The notes: a model not told the origin generated them from the sequence alone. A DNA stretch of 17,422 nt from CAZIWW01 sp964543275 (GCA_964543275.1 CAZIWW010000014.1:1-17422); one strand, 5' to 3'. Shown: positions 1 through 6,165, numbered from the stretch's first letter. Program-made: numbers and translations.

Positions 1-270
1 GTTGGGACAACTTGGGTCATTATGCGCTCCATTTTCCGCCCCGCAATAATTACAGATAACAACATCCCCCATTACCGAGAAGTTCCTCTCCTCCAGCGCA
101 TTATAAGCCTCTTTAAAAACAGGGCATGTATGCACAATATCCGGAGTGCACCCAGGCCCCATAAACTTGCATCTTATTAGCCGGCACACTATATGCCGCC
201 CATTCTTCCCTGCCGAAATATCAGAAAACTGACCACTCTCATTGGAAGTTTGCCTAACAGTCAGAGACAT
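1..270 (-). CDS. Cys-rich small protein, C-terminus beyond window
   Basis: Open reading frame of 90 codons from an ATG at 270-268, running off the left edge without a stop. The start is supported by a strong ribosome site (AAGGAGG) a few bases upstream at about 275-281. I do not recognise the family. The protein has a CRLIRCKFMGPGC segment, a following HTC, then CNYCG and a second His/Cys group (HNDPSCPN), which together look like two metal-binding knuckles, most likely zinc. No signal peptide or membrane segment is visible. It follows the gatB terminator, so it is probably transcribed separately. A second small Cys-rich protein with the same start context (GGAATTATG) lies at 2567-2752. The coding call is fairly sure because of start signal plus open frame; the function is unknown. 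Confidence 0.65.
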   Translation of the reverse strand, partial: MSLTVRQTSNESGQFSDISAGKNGRHIVCRLIRCKFMGPGCTPDIVHTCPVFKEAYNALEERNFSVMGDVVICNYCGAENGAHNDPSCPN

Positions 271-281
271 AATTCCTCCTT
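271..281 (-). promoter_or_regulatory. Strong Shine-Dalgarno site
   Basis: AAGGAGGAATT read on the minus strand lies immediately before the ATG at 270. It is one of the few near-perfect ribosome sites in the window and decides the start of the Cys-rich gene. Confidence 0.7.
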
Positions 282-304
282 GATATTGAAGTATAAAAGA
301 ACTT

Positions 305-334
305 AAAAAAAATCCACCCCTTTCGGAGTGGATT
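305..334 (-). terminator. Intrinsic terminator after gatB
   Basis: On the minus strand AATCCACTCC pairs with GGGGTGGATT (10 bp, one G-T) around a GAAA tetraloop, followed directly by eight T. It lies about 70 bases past the gatB stop and before the next gene, so it should end the tmk-gatB transcript. Confidence 0.9.
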
Positions 335-402
335 CCGTCAAAAATAATAATATTAACTTTTTGCTGCCTGCATACACCATCTTCTCTAGAATATATCCGC
401 TG

Positions 403-1848
403 TTAATCTCTGTCAAGAGCCCTTTTCAAAAGCTCCATAGCCACTTTAGGATTTACTTTCCCCTTGGTTTCTTTCATTACCTGCCCCAGCAAAAACTGCA
501 GGGCGTTTTGTTTGCCGCCTTTATAATCTGCAACTGGCTTTGGATTGGCCAAGATAACATCCCCAACCGCTTTTTCAATCTCGCTTTCATCTTCCAGCTG
601 GGACAAATTCTTCTCGGCGATGATATGATCCGGATCAGCTCCCGTTTTTGACATTTCTTCCAGAACAATCTGCGCCGCGCTGGAGTTTATTTTGTTCTGA
701 TTAACTAGAGCCACCAGTTCCCCGAAATTTTCCGGAGTCACCTTTAAGTCAGTAATTTTAATTTCCTCGTTAAGGTATTTTTTAAGCTCACTAACGATGT
801 AATTAGCTGAAAGCTTAGCCATTCTTTCACGATCATCGCAAATAGTTTCCGCTTCGCTCACTGCTCTTTCAAAAAAATCGGCTAGATCCTTGTCGCGCGA
901 AAGAACCACCGCATCGCTCTCTGGAATTTTATACTCATCCTGAAATCTTTTTATCTTTCGCGCGGGAAGTTCCGGCAATTCGCGCCTTAATTTGTCAACA
1001 TAACCTGCCGAAATCTCAAGCGGTGGCAGATCCGGCTCGGGAAAATAGCGGTAGTCGTGAGCCGACTCCTTTTCTCTCTGTGAATAAGTCTGCATCTTGC
1101 CTTCGTCCCATCCGCGGGTCTCCTGAATCACCCTTTCTCCCCTATCCAAAACTTCAGCCTGTCGCCTAATTTCAAATTCAATGGCTTTTTCTACTAACCT
1201 AAAAGAGTTAAGATTTTTTACTTCAACTTTTGTTCCTAGTTCATCGTTATTCTTATTAAGGGAAATATTGGCTTCGCATCGCATCTGGCCTTTTTCCATA
1301 CTGGCATCAGAAATCCCGAGATAGCGTAAAATTAGCTGCAGTTCCTCGCAAAACTTCTTGGCTTCCCGGGCTGATTCAATGTCCGGCTCGGTTACCAGTT
1401 CCATAAGCGGCACACCCGCCCGGTTGAAATCTACCAAGCTAAAATCAGTACCCTTTTGGTGAATCAATTTTCCTGTGTCTTCTTCAAGATGAACGCGGGT
1501 AATGCCGATTTTCTTTCCGCCAATCTCTAAAAATCCCCCATAACACAACGGTTGGTCATATTGGGATATTTGATAACCCTTAGGCAAATCTGGATAAAAG
1601 TAATTCTTGCGATCAAACTTGGACTGCTCGTTTACTTTACAATTAAGCGCCAGACCCGCCCTTATTACAAATTCAATCGCTTTTTCGTTAGCCACCGGCA
1701 AAGCTCCAGGCTGACCGGTACAGACCGGACAAATACTGATATTGGGTTCTTTTTCCAAACTCAAATCGTTGCGGCAAGCGCAAAACATCTTAGACTTAGT
1801 CTTAAGCTCAACATGAACCTCCATTCCAATTGTGGGTTTGTATTTCAT
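403..1848 (-). CDS. gatB: Asp-tRNA(Asn)/Glu-tRNA(Gln) amidotransferase subunit B
   Basis: GatB is the subunit of GatCAB that phosphorylates mischarged Glu-tRNA(Gln) or Asp-tRNA(Asn) and amidates it with ammonia delivered from GatA. The 481 residues match the usual length of about 475-480. Visible hallmarks: GMEVHVEL at residues 8-15, the zinc-site cysteines C23, C25, C40 and C43 (FCACRN and CPVCTGQPGALP), the DFNRAGVPLMELVTEPD core, and a C-terminal YqeY-like helical domain ending with KVNPKVAMELLKRAL. The start ATG is at 1848 with only a weak purine stretch (AGAAAG) before it. tmk lies 45 bases upstream on the same strand, with a palindromic repeat between them, so the two are probably cotranscribed. 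gatA and gatC are not in this window. The family is certain; which amidation is physiological cannot be told here. Confidence 0.97.
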   Translation of the reverse strand: MKYKPTIGMEVHVELKTKSKMFCACRNDLSLEKEPNISICPVCTGQPGALPVANEKAIEFVIRAGLALNCKVNEQSKFDRKNYFYPDLPKGYQISQYDQPLCYGGFLEIGGKKIGITRVHLEEDTGKLIHQKGTDFSLVDFNRAGVPLMELVTEPDIESAREAKKFCEELQLILRYLGISDASMEKGQMRCEANISLNKNNDELGTKVEVKNLNSFRLVEKAIEFEIRRQAEVLDRGERVIQETRGWDEGKMQTYSQREKESAHDYRYFPEPDLPPLEISAGYVDKLRRELPELPARKIKRFQDEYKIPESDAVVLSRDKDLADFFERAVSEAETICDDRERMAKLSANYIVSELKKYLNEEIKITDLKVTPENFGELVALVNQNKINSSAAQIVLEEMSKTGADPDHIIAEKNLSQLEDESEIEKAVGDVILANPKPVADYKGGKQNALQFLLGQVMKETKGKVNPKVAMELLKRALDRD

Positions 1849-1858
1849 AAATCTTTCT

Positions 1859-1895
1859 AAAGTTCAACTTTGAGACTTTCCTAAAGTCGAACTTT
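1859..1895. repeat. Paired palindromic repeat between tmk and gatB
   Basis: Two imperfect palindromes, AAAGTTCAACTTT (1859-1871) and AAAGTCGAACTTT (1883-1895), are separated by GAGACTTTCCT. The right unit overlaps the tmk stop codon. The words AACTTTGAG recur at 6400-6426, so this appears to be a member of a small repeat family. Confidence 0.6.
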
Positions 1896-2502
1896 ACGAA
1901 GATAAAAATTCGCTAACAATTTTCTTAACATCCCGAGAAACTTTAGTAATGCTCCTCTGTCCGTTTATAATATAAAAGTTTTCAAATTTCTTAGCCATCC
2001 GGTCGTATTCCCTTTGCACCTTTTCCAGCTTCTTCTCCTCCTCGAACAATTCTTTATCAATTCGATTCTTATTAATTCTTTCCAGGCATTCCTTCGGCGA
2101 CACCCTAAGATAAAACACCAAATCCGGCAGAGGAAAGTTTCGGTTAATATCGTAAAGCCAGTCTGTGTCCAGCGTAAGCGACCCATAGGCGATGGAGGAA
2201 AAGAAATAGCGCGCGCTGATAATCGCCTGCTTCTTTCTCGTAATCGGCAAAATTTCCCTCTCTAAATGATGCGCCCGATCAGCCGCAAAAAGAAGCTGCA
2301 AACCTACTTGGCCTATCTGCCATTCTTTAGTTAAAACACCGCGAATAACACCGCCGATGATGTTATTAGTCGGCTCCTCCGTAATCTTTACTTTATATTT
2401 TTTTTCCTCGAGATATTCTGCCAGCAGCTTTGAATGAGTTGTCGTCCCGGATCCGTCCAACCCTTCAAAGACAATAAAACAGCCTTTTTTGTCGACAGAC
2501 AT
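1894..2502 (-). CDS. tmk: Thymidylate kinase (dTMP kinase), atypical P-loop
   Basis: Converts dTMP to dTDP with ATP. The 202-residue length and order of motifs fit the family: FEGLDGSG P-loop region (12-19), EEP (42-44), LLFAADRAHHL (70-80, the D-R-x-x-H element), the ARYFFSSIAYG segment (97-107, normally DRY..S..AY), then a charged lid region. Two hallmark residues differ: the P-loop Lys is Thr20 (GSGTTT) and the Asp of the DRY motif is Ala97. The start ATG at 2502 sits six bases past an extended -10 (TGGTAACAT), so the message may be leaderless. It is separated from the upstream genes by a terminator and lies next to dcd-like and dCMP deaminase genes, which supports a dTTP-synthesis role. 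The family is clear; activity with the changed P-loop is uncertain. Confidence 0.88.
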   Translation of the reverse strand: MSVDKKGCFIVFEGLDGSGTTTHSKLLAEYLEEKKYKVKITEEPTNNIIGGVIRGVLTKEWQIGQVGLQLLFAADRAHHLEREILPITRKKQAIISARYFFSSIAYGSLTLDTDWLYDINRNFPLPDLVFYLRVSPKECLERINKNRIDKELFEEEKKLEKVQREYDRMAKKFENFYIINGQRSITKVSRDVKKIVSEFLSS

Positions 2503-2508
2503 ATTTAA

Positions 2509-2517
2509 ATGTTACCA
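2509..2517 (-). promoter_or_regulatory. Extended -10 promoter of tmk
   Basis: TGGTAACAT on the minus strand (-10 TAACAT at 2509-2514 with a TG extension) ends six bases before the tmk ATG. There is no good -35; TTTATT at 17 bases is the best available. Its position just after a terminator supports a real promoter. Confidence 0.5.
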
Positions 2518-2525
2518 GAAATTTT

Positions 2526-2554
2526 TCAAAAAATAAAGCCCCGCATCGCGAGGC
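2526..2554 (-). terminator. Intrinsic terminator between 61-residue ORF and tmk
   Basis: On the minus strand GCCTCGC pairs with GCGGGGC (7 bp with one wobble) around GAT, followed by TTTATTTTTT. It would end transcripts carrying the dcd-like gene and the 61-residue ORF. Confidence 0.85.
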
Positions 2555-2566
2555 GCTTAGGCAACA

Positions 2567-2752
2567 CTACATTAAATATCTTAATCCCATTTTAGACATC
2601 ACTTCCTCTCTGTGTTTAACAATCTCGTGAAAATATACACACGATCTGCAATCTTTTGTACTGCAAGTTGGACAAATTACCTGAATAATAGAAGCAACAA
2701 AGTCAGTCGTGGGTAAAAATTCCTGCCGCACTAACAACTCAGTCGTCAACAT
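2567..2752 (-). CDS. Small Cys-rich protein, 61 residues
   Basis: I do not recognise the family. The reading frame is longer upstream, but the ATG at 2752 is chosen because GGGGAGG lies just before it, inside the end of the dcd-like gene. The stop of that gene is only 17 bases upstream, so the pair is an operon with likely coupled translation. Residues 27-38 hold CPTC and CRSC, a four-cysteine cluster typical of a zinc knuckle or iron-sulfur site; the rest is helical and charged (HEIVKHREEVMSK). No signal peptide is seen. The gene is followed by an intrinsic terminator. Position inside the deoxynucleotide cluster could mean an accessory role, but nothing in the sequence shows one. Confidence 0.65.
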   Translation of the reverse strand: MLTTELLVRQEFLPTTDFVASIIQVICPTCSTKDCRSCVYFHEIVKHREEVMSKMGLRYLM

Positions 2753-2769
2753 AATTCCGCCTCCCCTGG

Positions 2770-3309
2770 TTAAACTTGTTTTTCTTTTCCCTCCGTCGTT
2801 ACCCGGCCGCCCTGCCACTGACCGCGGTATTGACTTCCCTCTCCGCGAACCTCGTGAAAAGTGATATGGACAACCCGCGCGCCCATATCAACTTTGATGT
2901 TTGATTTTCCAAGATTGCAAAGTCCGAAAGTGAGCTCTCCTTGATAGCCGGTATTCACAATGCCGTTGAAAAGCGCAAGCCCCGATCGGAACAAAGTCGT
3001 CCGCGGAAAAATTATCCCCGCAATATCAACAGGAAGGTTCACTTTTTCAACTGTTTTTATCAAATAATATTTTCCCGGCTCGAAAATGTACGAGGTTATT
3101 CTGTCCGGATCGAATTCAGCCACCAAATTTGACTTCGGAGTCTCTCTTTCTTCGAGACCTAAATAACCATACCCTTCCAATTCATAAACCTCGCCTATCC
3201 GCAAATCAAACCCAGCCCCCTCGGGATTTTCAAGCTCCCGCTCCGACAACCTTTCAACGAGCTTTTTTTCCTTAACAAGGCGAAGAAGATCTTTTATTCC
3301 TAATAACAT
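2770..3309 (-). CDS. dcd: dCTP deaminase / dUTPase superfamily protein
   Basis: The 179-residue protein has the fold signature of the dCTP deaminase-dUTPase superfamily: GAGFDLRIGEVYEL (31-44), the EPGKYYLIKT strand (77-86), FPRTTLFRSGLALFNG (101-116, Arg103 matching E. coli Dcd Arg115), GYQGELTF (121-128), and MGARVVHITF (142-151). In E. coli Dcd the catalytic Glu138 lies in VLEF; the aligned residue here is Gly129 (LTFGL). The dUTPase Asp of the I-D-x-D/G-Y motif is Asn119. It could therefore be a divergent dUTPase, a dCTP deaminase-like protein of changed activity, or inactive. Its neighbours (dCMP deaminase upstream, tmk downstream) make a role in dUMP supply or dUTP removal likely. The start ATG at 3309 has no clear ribosome site. 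Confidence 0.8.
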   Translation of the reverse strand: MLLGIKDLLRLVKEKKLVERLSERELENPEGAGFDLRIGEVYELEGYGYLGLEERETPKSNLVAEFDPDRITSYIFEPGKYYLIKTVEKVNLPVDIAGIIFPRTTLFRSGLALFNGIVNTGYQGELTFGLCNLGKSNIKVDMGARVVHITFHEVRGEGSQYRGQWQGGRVTTEGKEKQV

Positions 3310-3316
3310 AAAACTT

Positions 3317-3421
3317 ATTTACGAATCACTAACCACATACGAACATACGAATGAATTAAATTTATGCATTCATTGAAATTCACCTTAATTCGTATATTCA
3401 TGCTAAATTCGTAATTCGTAA
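3317..3421. repeat. Intergenic inverted repeat, ACGAAT family copy 1
   Basis: The whole space between dCMP deaminase and the dcd-like gene is an imperfect inverted repeat built of ACGAAT on the left and ATTCGT on the right (outer ends TTTACGAATCAC and AATTCGTAATTCGTAAA). Similar elements lie at 8958-9079, 11671-11778 and, more degenerate, 15094-15219. Confidence 0.75.
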
Positions 3422-3424
3422 AGA

Positions 3425-3979
3425 CTACTCACTCTTAAGTCTTCTCTTTGAAGTATCCCTATCTAAAAAACCTTTCATAAACTTTTCATCTTCCGCACTC
3501 AATTTAACCTGCCGCATCTTCATATTAACTGTTTCGACCACCTCGCGCCAGTGCTGATCGCGCATCTGGTTTTTGGAATCATATCCGATCTCATACACCA
3601 CTTCTTTAATCCCGGCCCGCACCATCAATTTTGTGCAAACATAGCAAGGGAAAAGAGTAAGATAAGCTGTAGCGCCATCAATACTAACTCCTTGGCGAGC
3701 CGCCAGCGCCACCGCGTTAGCTTCCGCGTGACTGCTGCGGCAAAAATTATATTTAACCTCGTCTGGCGCTTCAATACTGCGACGATAACACCGCCCTTCA
3801 TCCGAACAATGCGGAACACCCGGCATAGAGCCGTTATATCCGGTGGATAAAACTTGCTTTCCGCGCACAATTACACATCCCGTCGGCCGCGAAAGGCAAG
3901 TTGACCGCGACGCGGCCAGTTTGGCCAAAGCCATAAAATACGCATCCCACGACGGGCGTTTAAAAGTTGGCTTGTTCAT
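3425..3979 (-). CDS. comEB: Deoxycytidylate (dCMP) deaminase
   Basis: Zinc enzyme converting dCMP to dUMP, the precursor of dTMP. The protein of 184 residues has the cytidine/deoxycytidylate deaminase zinc site: H84-A-E86 (HAEANA, Glu86 as proton shuttle) and PCYVC with C112 and C115. Also present are RPTGCVIV (31-38) and GYNG (47-50), typical of dCMP deaminases. I chose the ATG at 3979 because the longer frame would begin with GTG inside a terminator-like hairpin. No clear Shine-Dalgarno is seen. A well-formed promoter lies at 4028-4056. It stands ahead of the dcd-like gene and tmk in a dTTP-supply cluster. Identification is firm. Confidence 0.93.
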   Translation of the reverse strand: MNKPTFKRPSWDAYFMALAKLAASRSTCLSRPTGCVIVRGKQVLSTGYNGSMPGVPHCSDEGRCYRRSIEAPDEVKYNFCRSSHAEANAVALAARQGVSIDGATAYLTLFPCYVCTKLMVRAGIKEVVYEIGYDSKNQMRDQHWREVVETVNMKMRQVKLSAEDEKFMKGFLDRDTSKRRLKSE

Positions 3980-3997
3980 TTTGTATTTTGCGTCAAT

Positions 3998-4027
3998 AAA
4001 AAGCACCCGCCCCCCAGTGCTTTTTTT
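3998..4027. terminator. Bidirectional terminator-like hairpin in comEB leader
   Basis: AAAAAGCAC pairs with GTGCTTTTT (9 bp) around a C-rich loop on the plus strand. T tracts follow on both strands. On the minus strand it lies between the comEB promoter and start codon, so it may end the upstream membrane-protein transcript or act as a 5' leader hairpin. Confidence 0.7.
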
Positions 4028-4056
4028 ATTATAACCTTCAAGCTAAAGAAATGCAA
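4028..4056 (-). promoter_or_regulatory. Sigma-70 type promoter of comEB
   Basis: On the minus strand TTGCAT (4056-4051), a 17-base spacer and TATAAT (4033-4028). Expected start of transcription is near 4021, at the foot of the hairpin at 3998-4027. Confidence 0.75.
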
Positions 4057-4058
4057 CG

Positions 4059-4478
4059 CTATAAATCTCTACCTCTCCATTTAAAGATTCCAAGGAATGA
4101 AAATTCCTTTCCTTTATCCATTAGTTGTTCTAAATATAATGCAACAATCCCCATGCTAACCAATATAACTGCTTCCTTTGAAAGTCGTTTTCTGCAAATT
4201 AGATCTACCGTAATTACAATAAGTGTCACCAAACTTACTGTACCCTTTAAACTCAAAAAGGCAGCAACATTTATAAAAGGCGAAATAGCTAAACCAATAA
4301 CCGCGTTTAATATCGACACTTTCTTTGCAAATTTTTCTTGCTTTAAGCCGGTATCATAATATTTCGAGTCTTGTCCGACCAAAGCTGAAGATATGGATGG
4401 GTAAATAAAAATAACAAAGAATACAATTAAGTCCCATTTCTCCTTTATGAAATATCGCCACAAGAACAATTTAAGCAA
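4059..4478 (-). CDS. Hypothetical polytopic membrane protein
   Basis: A frame of 139 residues with three or four hydrophobic segments: LIVFFVIFIYPSISSALVG (about 17-35), a stretch around VSILNAVIGLAISPF (54-68), GTVSLVTLIVITVDLI (79-94) and AVILVSMGIVALYL (103-116). Basic residues lie between segments, and the C-terminus is charged. No ATG is available near the N-terminus; TTG at 4478 is the only usable start before an upstream stop. It lies 27 bases after the CPKC-protein gene on the same strand and may be cotranscribed with it and lexA. Its base composition seems more AT-rich than its neighbours. I do not recognise a family; coding status is likely but not certain. Confidence 0.5.
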   Translation of the reverse strand: MLKLFLWRYFIKEKWDLIVFFVIFIYPSISSALVGQDSKYYDTGLKQEKFAKKVSILNAVIGLAISPFINVAAFLSLKGTVSLVTLIVITVDLICRKRLSKEAVILVSMGIVALYLEQLMDKGKEFSFLGIFKWRGRDL

Positions 4479-4505
4479 ATTAAAGGATAGTTATATTTAT
4501 ATCTA

Positions 4506-4973
4506 CTACTCCACCCTAGCCAATATCACCATCTGCACTTTGCCGCCGAATTTTTTGGCGCATTTGGGGCAAGTGGCGTACCAGAAAATATATTCCTTCG
4601 GTTCTAATTTTTTTGAATGGCAATACTTTTTAGTTTCTTTTATCCAAGCCTTTATCTCTCCGTAATACCCTTCAAACAGCCGAGTAATAAACCGCCCATT
4701 TAGCAATTCAACATTAAACTTGTCTGTTTTCTGACTGATGGGAATTAAAAGATCGGCTCCCCACGGGCTATCGTTTTTACACAAGACCATCTGTTCAGCT
4801 TCCAAGCCGCTCTCCTTTACCCTTTCCAATCCCCGCACAATTTTTTTTCCAAAATTAACCGGCACGTGGAAAAAACTCCGGTAGTGATCTTTGTAAAACG
4901 GCTTATCCCGCCAGACAATTTCTTTTTTATCCCACTCTTCCAAAGAGAGTCTTTGGCAACATTGATTACTCAT
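4506..4973 (-). CDS. Conserved protein with C-terminal CPKC motif
   Basis: The 155-residue protein resembles, from memory, a family of uncharacterised archaeal and bacterial proteins often labelled only as hydrolase, with the order CCQR...W..KEIVWRDKPF at the N-terminus, SFFHVPVNFG in the middle and a C-terminal YATCPKCAKKFGG. Here these lie at about residues 5-26, 33-42 and 132-143. The N-terminal CC pair and C-terminal CPKC could bind metal or form a redox site. There is no signal peptide, so it is probably cytoplasmic. The start ATG at 4973 has AGAAGAG shortly upstream. It follows lexA by 65 bases on the same strand and could be in the lexA transcript, which would place it under damage control; that is inference. 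Function is unknown. Confidence 0.75.
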   Translation of the reverse strand: MSNQCCQRLSLEEWDKKEIVWRDKPFYKDHYRSFFHVPVNFGKKIVRGLERVKESGLEAEQMVLCKNDSPWGADLLIPISQKTDKFNVELLNGRFITRLFEGYYGEIKAWIKETKKYCHSKKLEPKEYIFWYATCPKCAKKFGGKVQMVILARVE

Positions 4974-4982
4974 ACCACTCTT

Positions 4983-5036
4983 CTATCGAATTTAAACAAT
5001 GAACATCAATCATTGATCAATAGTTAATGGTTAATC
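4983..5036. repeat. Low-complexity repeat between lexA and CPKC gene
   Basis: Short alternating words ATTAAC, ATTGATC, AATGATTGATG and CATTG fill the spacer. They form partial dyads (for example ATTGATCAAT) and are consistent with one more short intergenic repeat type. Confidence 0.35.
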
Positions 5037-5038
5037 GC

Positions 5039-5710
5039 TTATAAACTAACATACTTCACCGGCAAAACTTTCTTAAATACCCCCGCTATCATAAACGAGT
5101 CCGACTCGTGAATGTAGATGGGTTGATGAAAAGAATTACTGGAATTTGGGAAAAGTCCGACAATACCATTGCCTAATCGACGAAACTTTTTAATAGTTGC
5201 CATGCCGTTGACAACCGCCACTACAATTTTTCCATCGTAATCAAAATCCGAATCTTTCTTTTCAAAAATCGCGTAATCTCCGTCGTTAATTTTATCCTTA
5301 TCCATTGAATCCCCTAAAACTTTAACAGCGAACAGCTTGGCCGGGCTTTTAGCTTGCAAAAGACTCTCTGAAATTTGAAGATAGCCGTCTACATTATCTT
5401 CGGCAAAAGCCAGCGCGTCACCAGCGGAAGCCAAGCCATAAACCGGAACCGAAAGCGCGTCTTCTAATCCACCAGCAAGATTATCATTTTCTACTAAATA
5501 AATTTTACGAAAAACATCTCGCTTAATCAAATCCTTCTTTTCCAGCGCTTCAACCACCTGCGCCACGCCCTTAAGACTCTTTTCTTTTAATCCTTTCTTG
5601 CCCAAAAATTTGTAGAGCTTGTAAACCGTCGGGTTTCCCTGCCCGCCATCAATCATCTCGCGAGCAGTTTTGAGAATAAGACTTTGCTTGTCGGTTAGAC
5701 CCTTTTGCAT
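5039..5710 (-). CDS. lexA: LexA-type SOS repressor
   Basis: Self-cleaving repressor of DNA-damage genes. The N-terminal winged helix region (about 5-65: LTDKQSLILKTAREMI ... VAQVVEALEKKDLIKRD) fits LexA. The S24 peptidase domain follows: cleavage site Ala97-Gly98 in LASAGDAL, catalytic Ser135 in GDSM, and catalytic Lys174 in TIKKF. The length of 223 residues is slightly above the usual 200-210. The ATG at 5710 is preceded by an AT-rich leader without a strong ribosome site. A near-consensus promoter lies at 5789-5817, overlapped by three direct copies of a 7-base word that could be the repressor's own operators. The CPKC protein follows on the same strand. Family is certain; the recognised operator in this lineage is not known to me. 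Confidence 0.93.
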   Translation of the reverse strand: MQKGLTDKQSLILKTAREMIDGGQGNPTVYKLYKFLGKKGLKEKSLKGVAQVVEALEKKDLIKRDVFRKIYLVENDNLAGGLEDALSVPVYGLASAGDALAFAEDNVDGYLQISESLLQAKSPAKLFAVKVLGDSMDKDKINDGDYAIFEKKDSDFDYDGKIVVAVVNGMATIKKFRRLGNGIVGLFPNSSNSFHQPIYIHESDSFMIAGVFKKVLPVKYVSL

Positions 5711-5741
5711 ATTTTTAAAGTTAAAAATTATTGTATCTTTT

Positions 5742-5776
5742 GTTATATGCTATGTGTTATGTGCTATGTGTTGCAT
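5742..5776. repeat. Tandem repeat in the lexA leader
   Basis: TATGTGTTATGTGC and TATGTGTTGCATGC are adjacent near-copies with a 14-base period (5751-5778), preceded by another TATATGC. They lie in the predicted 5' untranslated part of the lexA transcript. Confidence 0.55.
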
Positions 5777-5784
5777 GCTCACAC

Positions 5785-5812
5785 TATCACTATATCACTA
5801 CGCAATATCACT
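5785..5812 (-). promoter_or_regulatory. Candidate operator: three AGTGATA direct repeats
   Basis: AGTGATA on the minus strand occurs at 5806-5812, 5793-5799 and 5785-5791, covering the spacer and -10 of the lexA promoter. This is where a repressor would act; no match to the E. coli or B. subtilis SOS box was seen. Confidence 0.4.
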
Positions 5813-5817
5813 GTCAA
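5789..5817 (-). promoter_or_regulatory. Sigma-70 type promoter of lexA
   Basis: On the minus strand TTGACA (5817-5812), 17-base spacer, TATAGT (5794-5789). This is the closest to consensus in the window. Start of transcription would be near 5782, giving a leader of about 72 bases. Confidence 0.85.
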
Positions 5818-5885
5818 GCCCCTCTGTTCATAACTTCAAAAATTAAACGTACAATACCCAATACAAGTCTTAATCCCTTGTCAAA

Positions 5886-6165
5886 ATGCAAAAACAAAAA
5901 AACCAAAGACCTTATAAGTCTGGCTATATCCTGATTGTCATTTTAATCGCGATAGTTATAATCTCAATTATGTTTTTTAGTCTCCACACGCGCCACAAAA
6001 AACATTAGACCAAGCCTTAGACCAATCCAGCAAGACAATCGAAACTTCTAATCAAAACTAGCAAGGGCAAATCAAAGATATCCAAAAACAAATAGAAGAA
6101 CAGCGGTAAGCAAACCGCAAACGTCTGGAAGAAGTCGAGGTTAGATGGAATACTAAATTAAATCA
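5886..6165 (+). pseudogene. Decayed gene for a membrane-anchored coiled-coil protein
   Basis: From ATG at 5886 a 40-codon frame encodes a basic N-terminus and one membrane segment (YILIVILIAIVIISIMFF) and stops at 6006-6008. The coding signal continues in another frame from about 6005 (LDQALDQSSKTIETSNQN, then a TAG, QGQIKDIQKQIEEQR, then a TAA, ANRKRLEEVE), a heptad-rich coiled coil. The shift occurs at an A run near 5997-6002. One frameshift and two stops, each one C-to-T step from a Gln codon, indicate a decayed gene. The architecture (short inside tail, membrane anchor, coiled coil) is recognisable, but I do not know the family. The first 40 residues could still be made as a small membrane peptide. 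Confidence 0.55.

Noticed and set aside
328..651. Plus-strand frames opposite gatB, and similar frames opposite other genes
   Set aside because: They are shadows of strongly recognised genes, with no ribosome site and no protein-like composition.
3980..4006. GTG start of comEB
   Set aside because: It lies inside a terminator-like hairpin with no ribosome site; ATG 3979 gives the normal N-terminus.
5742..5812. CRISPR-like array or iteron origin
   Set aside because: Units are 7 and 14 bases, without regular spacers; they lie within a promoter and leader. No cas or replication initiator gene is near.
5886..6165. Recoded stop codons (alternative genetic code) in the broken gene
   Set aside because: The stops are TAG and TAA with a frameshift besides; other genes in the window show no in-frame stops, and the known CPR recoding affects TGA.
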